A model generated the notes under the pieces. That model was not told where the DNA came from, made no database searches, and saw nothing but the letters and a program-made list of their open reading frames with translations. The position numbers and the translations under genes were made by a program. This document shows positions 7,181-12,695 of a stretch of DNA of 12,695 nt, in pieces (the first letter of the stretch is position 1; every line of letters starts with the position of its first letter). The stretch is from Campylobacterota bacterium (lineage in GTDB: Bacteria; Campylobacterota; Campylobacteria; Campylobacterales; JALSKU01), in contig JAADDL010000027.1 in NCBI GenBank assembly GCA_013153915.1, forward strand, positions 1-12,695, written 5' to 3'.

Positions 7181-8896
7181 ATGTTGCGTAAATGCGCGCT
7201 TATTTTGCTATTTGGCGCTTTATTGTTAGCTGTACCGCTAAAAATGGTGGTTTTCAAAGGCAATAAAGCGCTCAAGACAAGCTATCTATACGATAATCTA
7301 AATCTTGTCATAGATAAAGCTTGGTATGAATTTTCAAAACAAAACTCTCCAAAGATAAAAAGTTCCGCCGTAAAAATTTTGAAAAAAAATCTAATCAATC
7401 TCTACAAAAGTGAAGGTTTTTATGATGTCAAAGTCGAGGTCGAGGAGAAAAATAAAAGGGTAATCTTTAAGATAAAAGAGAACAAACCCGTCATAATCAA
7501 GAAAATTATCATCCAAAGCGATATAGATATAAAAAAATTCATACCTTTTAAAAAATCAGATAGGTTTGTCGCAAGAAAATTCATACTATCAAGAGAAGAG
7601 ATAAAAAGATATCTAAGACAAAAAGGGTATTGTAACTTTGATGTTGATACCAAGGCTTATGTCGAGCTTGAAAAGTTAAGCGCAAAGATAGTATATAAAA
7701 TCAAAAAAAATCAAAGATGTAGATTTGGAAAGATAGAAATATCTCCTGTAAAAACTATACGAAAAAGTGTGATACTTTCAAGGCTATTTTATAAAGAGGG
7801 TGATTATTATGATCCGAAAAAGATATATAAAAGCTACCAAAATCTTTTGGCTTTAGAGGCGTTTGACGCTATAAATATACAAGAGAGCAATTTTGGAGAC
7901 AAGATAGATACATCTATCTCCTTGACTCCCGTAAGTTCTAAAATTTCTAAAAACATCGGTATAGGTTACGAGACTACATACGGTTTAAAAAGCGTATTGC
8001 ACTGGGAGGAGAGAAATTTTAGAGGTGACGCAAAAAAGATATCTTTTGATTTGAAGTATTCTCAAAAAGAAAAATTTATAAAAAATACTCTCTTTTATCC
8101 CGCTTTTTTAGATAGCGCTAAATTTGGATATGTGGATTTTAAAAACGAATTTGCCTATTTGGATACCGAATATGACGATTTTGAAGAGAAAAAAACGCTC
8201 GATATAATCCATTTTCAAAAAAGTTTGGAGAAATATTTTCTAGACACGGGAGTAAATATACAAAATATCCAAATATCCAAATTTAGCGATAATTGTGCTA
8301 TAAATGAGGGAAAGTTCTTTATGGTTTCGCCGTTTATACAAGTTGTTATAGACGAGAGGGATTCAAAGATTTTTCCCAAAAACGGCTACTATCTATCTTC
8401 ATATTTTGAAAGCGCATTGACATATCTTGGCTCATCCTCTACATACACAAAACTTTTGATAGAAGGCAGAGTGATACAAACTATAAAAGATTTTACGATA
8501 GCACTCAAGTCAAAGTTGGGGTTGATAGATAGATTTGATAAAACTCTGCCCGAGTCAAAACTGTTTTTTGCGGGCGGAAGTTTTAGCAACAGAGCATACG
8601 GATACAATAAATTAGGAGCAAATGACGCCAAATGTGACGGTGTCGGGGGCAAGACTCTGCTTGATAGCTCTTTAGAGATAGAACATCCGCTAGTAGGTAA
8701 ATTTTCTTTTGCCGTTTTTTGGGACAGTACGCTTTTGGGTGTCGGTGAGAGAGATTTTGATGCGGGATTTGTAAATGCTTACGGATTTGGTATCAGATAC
8801 AAAACGGTAATCGGACCTTTAAAGTTTGATTTGGGTTTTAATGCCGATGATAGTTCGATATACGCCTTGCACTTTCAAATAGGAGAGTCATTTTGA
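7181..8896 (+). CDS. tamA: TamA-like Omp85-family outer-membrane assembly protein
   Basis: Omp85-family outer-membrane protein, 571 residues, close to the usual TamA length. With TamB it forms the translocation and assembly module of the envelope. A signal peptide is visible (LRK, then a hydrophobic core over residues 5-18), though the cleavage site is not a clean A-x-A. About three POTRA-like domains span residues 22-250, the first starting MVVFKGNKAL. A beta-barrel follows from about 255, with alternating strands, and the protein ends in phenylalanine (GESF), the usual outer-membrane C-terminal signal. The motif region FAGGSFSNRAYGY (463-475) matches the family's loop-6 motif but has R-A-Y rather than R-G-Y/F. 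ATG 7181 follows the polA TAG directly; no start further upstream is possible in this frame. The Shine-Dalgarno GGGGTGA (7164-7170) is 10 nt away, rather distant. TamA is preferred over BamA because tamB follows. Confidence 0.85.
   Translation: MLRKCALILLFGALLLAVPLKMVVFKGNKALKTSYLYDNLNLVIDKAWYEFSKQNSPKIKSSAVKILKKNLINLYKSEGFYDVKVEVEEKNKRVIFKIKENKPVIIKKIIIQSDIDIKKFIPFKKSDRFVARKFILSREEIKRYLRQKGYCNFDVDTKAYVELEKLSAKIVYKIKKNQRCRFGKIEISPVKTIRKSVILSRLFYKEGDYYDPKKIYKSYQNLLALEAFDAINIQESNFGDKIDTSISLTPVSSKISKNIGIGYETTYGLKSVLHWEERNFRGDAKKISFDLKYSQKEKFIKNTLFYPAFLDSAKFGYVDFKNEFAYLDTEYDDFEEKKTLDIIHFQKSLEKYFLDTGVNIQNIQISKFSDNCAINEGKFFMVSPFIQVVIDERDSKIFPKNGYYLSSYFESALTYLGSSSTYTKLLIEGRVIQTIKDFTIALKSKLGLIDRFDKTLPESKLFFAGGSFSNRAYGYNKLGANDAKCDGVGGKTLLDSSLEIEHPLVGKFSFAVFWDSTLLGVGERDFDAGFVNAYGFGIRYKTVIGPLKFDLGFNADDSSIYALHFQIGESF
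8881..8887 (+). promoter_or_regulatory. Ribosome binding site fixing the TTG start of tamB
   Basis: AGGAGAG, inside the last codons of tamA, lies five bases before the TTG at 8893. The TTG overlaps the tamA TGA as TTGA, the same junction as at HDOD/polA. The encoded N terminus MKKTLFYMTLLVAF is a canonical positively charged membrane anchor, which supports this start. Confidence 0.75.
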
Positions 8897-11800
8897 AAAA
8901 AACTCTTTTTTATATGACGCTACTTGTCGCTTTTGTCTCATCTTTGGCATACTTTACGACAAATAGAGTTTTGCTCGAGTGTATTGCAAAAGAGGCTTTT
9001 GAAAAATACCAAGTATCTTTCAAGAAAATTGACGGGGATATTTTTTCATCTATTAGCGTGTTTGGGGTAAAATATAAAGATAAAGAGTTGGCTAAAAAGA
9101 TATATCTAAAGTATTCTCTAAAAGAGCTTTTGGATAGAAAGATTCATATATCCAAATTAAAAATCAACTCTCTAAATATAGACAATATGCTAACTTTTCA
9201 AAAAGATTTTTCAAAAAAAGATAACAAGGACAAAAAGGTTTTCGGTCTTTATATGGACTATGCCGATGTGTCTATCGATAAGTTTATATACGATAAATTT
9301 AAGATGAAGGATATAAAGATTTTAGTTAAAGACTTTGTCTTTAAAGGCGGAGTTATGGAAGCAAATTCTACTTTGTTCGGGGATATTGCTCCAAATAAAG
9401 AAAGTAGCTTATCTATAAAAGCTTTATCAAATATCAGATACGATACGAAACAAGACAAACTCTCATATAAAGCTACAATCTATCTTGAAAGATTTAAAAA
9501 TATCGATACTAATATCACCAAACTCTTAAAAGGTTCAAAAATAGTTTTAAAAGGTGACAATAAGAGTTTATCGGGTGCTTTGAGAGCAAACGGTTTTAAG
9601 CTATTTTTTGATATGAAAGAGATGGCAAAGTATGCGGATATGAGACTTGTTTCGGATATGTTTAACTCAAATATGAGGCTATCTATCTCAAAGAGTAGCT
9701 TAAAAGGTTCGGTAACTTTGCCCAAAAATTCCACTCTAAATAAGCGATTTAGGCTATTTTTCCCTATAAAGTTTGAGATAGATAAACATAGGCACTTTAT
9801 AACGGCGGATGTCAACGATACTTTTGTAAAAGCGGTAGCAAAATATAACCTAAAGAATCATAGGTTAAAGATTTTATCAAAATTTGAAGGCGGCAAAGCG
9901 GATATTTACAAAAACGGCTCGGTGTATAACTATAAGGTTAGAATAAATTCTCTTAATAGCTTTGTAAAAAGATTTGGCAAAGCATTGTCGATAAAGACAA
10001 AATATATTGACGGAGATATGTCGATAAAAGGGGAGTACGGCGAGGGTTTGCATGATATTTTGCTCACATCATCGAGCATAAAAGGTAAAAACATTTATCT
10101 AAGAGATATCAACGCTTCAATGTTGTACAAAAATGCCGTAGTAAAGTTAGATAAATTTCACTTTAGATTATCGATAAAAGATAAAAGCTTTGAGGTTTCA
10201 AACGATAAAAAAGAGTCTGTTTTGGATTTGAAGAGTAAGAGTTTTGATATCTACTTAAACGCCTTATATTCTCATATTCGTCTAAAAGGTTTTTTAAAAG
10301 GCGAGGATGTGATTTGGGATACTTTCGTAAAATCAAACTTTCATTATAAAGAGCTTTTTCAACTTAAAAACGCAAAAATTTCATCTATATACAAAGGCGA
10401 TAAAAGATATCTAAGTTCCGATATCACCCTTTTGGCAACTTCAAGGTACATCCATACTATGCTTATAAAATCAGACTTAAAATACTTTTTGGATAAAGAA
10501 CCGACATATAGCGGAGTGGTAGAAGTTGAAGATATTAAAGATATAGACAAAAGATTTTTGCCTATCGTAAAAGGAGCCAAGGCTACTTTTAGCGGCACTC
10601 AAAAAGATTTTTATCTTGAGTGCAAAAGCGATAAAGCCAATCTTGCAATAAAGTACAAAAAAGAGACCTCTTTGGTAGAGGCGTCATTGAAAACAAAAGT
10701 TTTAAGGTTGAAAGATTTTATAAAAAAGAGTAGGCAAGATGTTACATTTAGCGTAAAAGCCGATACTATTTTCAGAGCGGATAAGCTTGATGATATCGTT
10801 GTCGCTTATAAAATTAATTCAAATATCATAAACTTTAAAGGTCGGTATTTGCTAAAAGAAAAGAGGACTCATGGTAGTGCTTTTTTATCGGAAAACTCCT
10901 TGCTAAAAGGTTTGGATGCTAATTTTAAGATAAAAAAGCTTTTTCCTTTTTCGTATGACATATCAAAAAACGATAGATTTATAAAAGCGTTGTTAAAAGA
11001 TAGATACCTAAAAGCTAAACTACTTTACGATAGCGATACGAAAGATATAAAAGGTTCTTTGAAAGGTTTTGGAGTAAAAGGAAAAATTTGGGGAGATATA
11101 AAAAGATATCAGTTTACCTTAGATATCGACTCTTTAAGAGAGAGTCTAAAAAAAGTAAAAGAGGTTTACCGTTTTGGCTTGTCAAAAGAGATGGACACGC
11201 AGTTGTCGTTAAAAGGAAAATTTTTTGAGGATAGATACGATTTTGTTTTAAAATCCCCATGGTATCTTTATAGAGTGGGGTTTGATAAATTCTTTTTTGT
11301 TAAAGATATTAATGCCGATTTTTCCTATAAAGATGGAGGTTTGTTTGTAAATAGTTATCAAGGGTGGGCTTATATCTTGGATAAATATAGAAAACTATAC
11401 AGCCGTAAACTATCTACGATTTTATTGCAAAAAAGCGGTGTAAAAGTGGATATCTACTTAAATGATGAGATAAATATCGCGGGAGTATCGACAAAAAATG
11501 AGAGTGATTTTCATATCAAATCGTCTAAATTTCACTTAAAAGAGCCGGAAGCCGATATAGAGTGTCAAATGGATTTGAAGTATATGCAAAAAAAGAATAA
11601 ACCGTCGATAGAGGGCAAGATATATCTTTTGGGCGGTAAGGTAAGTTATAAACCTAAAAAAAGATATGAGATAAGTGACAAGGATATTATCTTTGTCAAT
11701 CATAGAAAAATAGATCAAAAAGAGAAAAATGCCGACCTAAAGATACTTGTCAATATCATATCAAAAACCAAGATGGAGTATGTCGAGGGTAAAAATAGGA

Positions 11801-12402
11801 TATATTTTAAAAACGATATAACTCTTTTTGGATATAAAGGTAAAAAGCTTGGTGTTTACGGCTATGTTGACTTGTTGGGCGGAGTTTACGAGAGTGACGG
11901 CAGGAAGTTTGAAGTGGGCAAGGGCAGGGTGATTTTTGACGGAGATGTTTTAAATCCTTATCTGAACTTAAAGGCTTACTACAAAAAAGAGCCTTATAAG
12001 ATAACTATATTTATAGGCGGAAAGCTAAGTTCTCCCGTCTTAAACTTTAGTAGCGAACCGTATCTTAGCCAAAACGATATATTGTCTATTTTGATATTCA
12101 ATTCGAAATTTACGACACTTTCAAGAGGAAAGACCGCTCAAGCTCTTAGTCTTTTTGGAAATAGTTTCGCAAAAGGTATATCGGATACTTTGGGTATAGG
12201 GTTGGATAGAGTGGAGCTTTTGACAACCAAAGAGGGTACTTTGGGTTTTGAAATCGAGAAGAGATTGACCGATAAGATAAGTATAGTCTATCAAGACAAT
12301 ATCGTCCAAAGTATCAAATTGAGATACAAAAATACAGACCATATAGAAACCGATGTGACGATAGCGCCAAACTCGTCGGGTATAGAGATACTTTATAGAT
12401 AG
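8893..12402 (+). CDS. tamB: TamB-like translocation/assembly module protein (DUF490)
   Basis: TamB-family proteins are anchored in the inner membrane and span the periplasm as a long beta-taco groove. They work with TamA and are implicated in outer-membrane protein assembly and in anterograde phospholipid transport. This 1169-residue protein is a little shorter than E. coli TamB. An N-terminal membrane helix (about 5-22) is followed by the family-typical start VSFKKIDGDIFSSISVFGVKY. A very long middle section consists of alternating beta strands rich in Lys, Asp and Ser. The conserved C-terminal DUF490 region, about the last 250 residues, includes LLGGVYESDGRKFEVGKGR, LSQNDILSILIF and a final block LGIGLDRVELLTT through IEILYR. 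The start TTG overlaps tamA by 4 nt, arguing for matched synthesis. The stop lies within the terminator stem and the convergent cupin gene. Other AsmA-like transporters (YhdP, YdbH) are less likely given the tamA neighbour. Confidence 0.9.
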   Translation: MKKTLFYMTLLVAFVSSLAYFTTNRVLLECIAKEAFEKYQVSFKKIDGDIFSSISVFGVKYKDKELAKKIYLKYSLKELLDRKIHISKLKINSLNIDNMLTFQKDFSKKDNKDKKVFGLYMDYADVSIDKFIYDKFKMKDIKILVKDFVFKGGVMEANSTLFGDIAPNKESSLSIKALSNIRYDTKQDKLSYKATIYLERFKNIDTNITKLLKGSKIVLKGDNKSLSGALRANGFKLFFDMKEMAKYADMRLVSDMFNSNMRLSISKSSLKGSVTLPKNSTLNKRFRLFFPIKFEIDKHRHFITADVNDTFVKAVAKYNLKNHRLKILSKFEGGKADIYKNGSVYNYKVRINSLNSFVKRFGKALSIKTKYIDGDMSIKGEYGEGLHDILLTSSSIKGKNIYLRDINASMLYKNAVVKLDKFHFRLSIKDKSFEVSNDKKESVLDLKSKSFDIYLNALYSHIRLKGFLKGEDVIWDTFVKSNFHYKELFQLKNAKISSIYKGDKRYLSSDITLLATSRYIHTMLIKSDLKYFLDKEPTYSGVVEVEDIKDIDKRFLPIVKGAKATFSGTQKDFYLECKSDKANLAIKYKKETSLVEASLKTKVLRLKDFIKKSRQDVTFSVKADTIFRADKLDDIVVAYKINSNIINFKGRYLLKEKRTHGSAFLSENSLLKGLDANFKIKKLFPFSYDISKNDRFIKALLKDRYLKAKLLYDSDTKDIKGSLKGFGVKGKIWGDIKRYQFTLDIDSLRESLKKVKEVYRFGLSKEMDTQLSLKGKFFEDRYDFVLKSPWYLYRVGFDKFFFVKDINADFSYKDGGLFVNSYQGWAYILDKYRKLYSRKLSTILLQKSGVKVDIYLNDEINIAGVSTKNESDFHIKSSKFHLKEPEADIECQMDLKYMQKKNKPSIEGKIYLLGGKVSYKPKKRYEISDKDIIFVNHRKIDQKEKNADLKILVNIISKTKMEYVEGKNRIYFKNDITLFGYKGKKLGVYGYVDLLGGVYESDGRKFEVGKGRVIFDGDVLNPYLNLKAYYKKEPYKITIFIGGKLSSPVLNFSSEPYLSQNDILSILIFNSKFTTLSRGKTAQALSLFGNSFAKGISDTLGIGLDRVELLTTKEGTLGFEIEKRLTDKISIVYQDNIVQSIKLRYKNTDHIETDVTIAPNSSGIEILYR

Positions 12403-12689
12403 ACGCAAAGCCAGCGGGCTATCTTTTTTGTTTTTAGTAGTGTGTGTTTAGTATTTGCAGGGATAAAAAGAGTATCACCTTTTTTGAGTTTATAAGTAAT
12501 ATCTCCCATCTTTATCTTGGCGCAACCTTGAAGCAAGACTACCCACTCGTCTTTTTCGGAGACAAATTCTCTTTGAGTAGATAGTGTATTGCTTATGATG
12601 TATTTGATTTGTATGTTATCTTTTTGCAAAAGAGTCCAAAAGGACTCTTTATTTATCGGTGGTATATCGTAGTCGAAAATATTTTGCAA
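12393..12689 (-). CDS. Small single-domain cupin protein
   Basis: This 98-residue protein is a single cupin beta-barrel. E48-x6-G55 (EWVVLLQG) matches the end of cupin motif 1, and G71-x5-P77-x-N79-x2-H82 (GDTLFIPANTKH) matches motif 2. The HxH pair normally found in motif 1 is missing (the region reads FVSEKDEW), so metal binding, if any, would rest on E48 and H82 and an enzymatic role is uncertain. It ends WLCVYL, a usual closing strand of these small cupins. The start is taken as TTG at 12689-12687, giving MQNIFDYDIP. An in-frame stop (TAG) lies two codons upstream, so no ATG or GTG start is available upstream; the ribosome binding site would be beyond the window edge. It is convergent with tamB, overlapping its last 10 nt including the stop codon. 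Substrate and function unknown. Confidence 0.8.
   Translation of the reverse strand: MQNIFDYDIPPINKESFWTLLQKDNIQIKYIISNTLSTQREFVSEKDEWVVLLQGCAKIKMGDITYKLKKGDTLFIPANTKHTLLKTKKIARWLCVYL
12397..12435 (+). terminator. Rho-independent terminator of the operon
   Basis: The outer stem AGATAG (12397-12402) pairs with CTATCT (12419-12424). Inside it, CGC (12404-12406) can pair with GCG (12414-12416) across a 7-nt loop, with a small internal loop between the stems. TTTTTTGTTTTT continues from the end of the 3' arm. The 5' arm includes the tamB stop codon. The outer stem is AT-rich and the fold is imperfect, so termination may be moderate. An alternative short hairpin AGCC/GGCT would compete with the same bases. 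The whole structure is inside the cupin coding region on the other strand. Confidence 0.65.
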
Positions 12690-12695
12690 AATCTA

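Noticed and set aside
7181..8896. Reading the Omp85 protein as BamA
   Set aside because: A tamB-like gene overlaps its 3' end by 4 nt, its length fits TamA, and it has about three POTRA domains rather than the five typical of BamA.
9480..9815. 111-codon open frame on the - strand inside tamB
   Set aside because: Antisense shadow of the Lys/Asp-rich beta-repeat region; hydrophobic low-complexity translation without family features.
12121..12408. 95-codon open frame on the - strand over the end of tamB and the terminator
   Set aside because: It overlaps the conserved C-terminal domain of tamB and conflicts with the better supported cupin frame; the translation resembles no family.
1..12695. 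CRISPR arrays, tRNA or rRNA genes, insertion sequences, phage or toxin-antitoxin loci, defence systems
   Set aside because: None was seen. There are no regularly spaced repeats, transposase-like frames, or non-coding gaps over 150 bases in which RNA genes could lie, and all long frames are accounted for by intact chromosomal genes.

Overview
The window reads as a chromosomal segment of an AT-rich Gram-negative bacterium, most likely a member of the Campylobacterota (Sulfurimonas/Sulfurovum-like). This rests on the heavy use of ATA, AAA and AGA codons, the frequent TTG starts, the outer-membrane TamA/TamB pair, and a gene order that I recall from this group. The taxonomic call is inference; no rRNA or other marker gene is present.

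Layout. Positions 1-148 are a short AT-rich leader. It carries a perfect 11-bp inverted repeat (56-66/79-89) and possibly the very start of a divergent gene leaving the window on the left. From 149 to 12402 six genes run on the + strand with no intergenic base between any of them: a TauE/SafE-type membrane permease, uvrA, an HDOD-domain protein, polA, a TamA-like outer-membrane barrel protein, and a TamB-like protein. Junctions are either stop-codon-abutting-ATG (TAA|ATG and TAG|ATG) or overlaps (8 nt for uvrA/HDOD, and a 4-nt TTGA for both HDOD/polA and tamA/tamB). A hairpin with a T-run at 12397-12435 closes the operon. A small cupin gene on the - strand (12393-12689) converges on it, overlapping the last 10 nt of tamB, so the operon's terminator lies inside the cupin coding sequence.

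Function. Two functional blocks share one transcription unit. UvrA (damage recognition in nucleotide excision repair) and PolA (gap filling, RNA primer removal) are DNA repair/replication proteins, with an HDOD protein, a class often tied to signalling, wedged between them. TamA and TamB form a translocation/assembly and inter-membrane transport module of the cell envelope. The leading permease is probably an anion or organosulfur exporter. All seven genes look intact; none shows frameshifts, mobile-element scars or a clear sign of recent transfer. I saw no CRISPR array, tRNA, rRNA or insertion sequence.

I did not find a convincing new biological system here. The points most worth a second look are the HDOD gene coupled to uvrA and polA, the inverted repeat in the leader, the terminator embedded in a convergent gene, and an R-A-Y in place of the usual R-G-Y/F motif in TamA.
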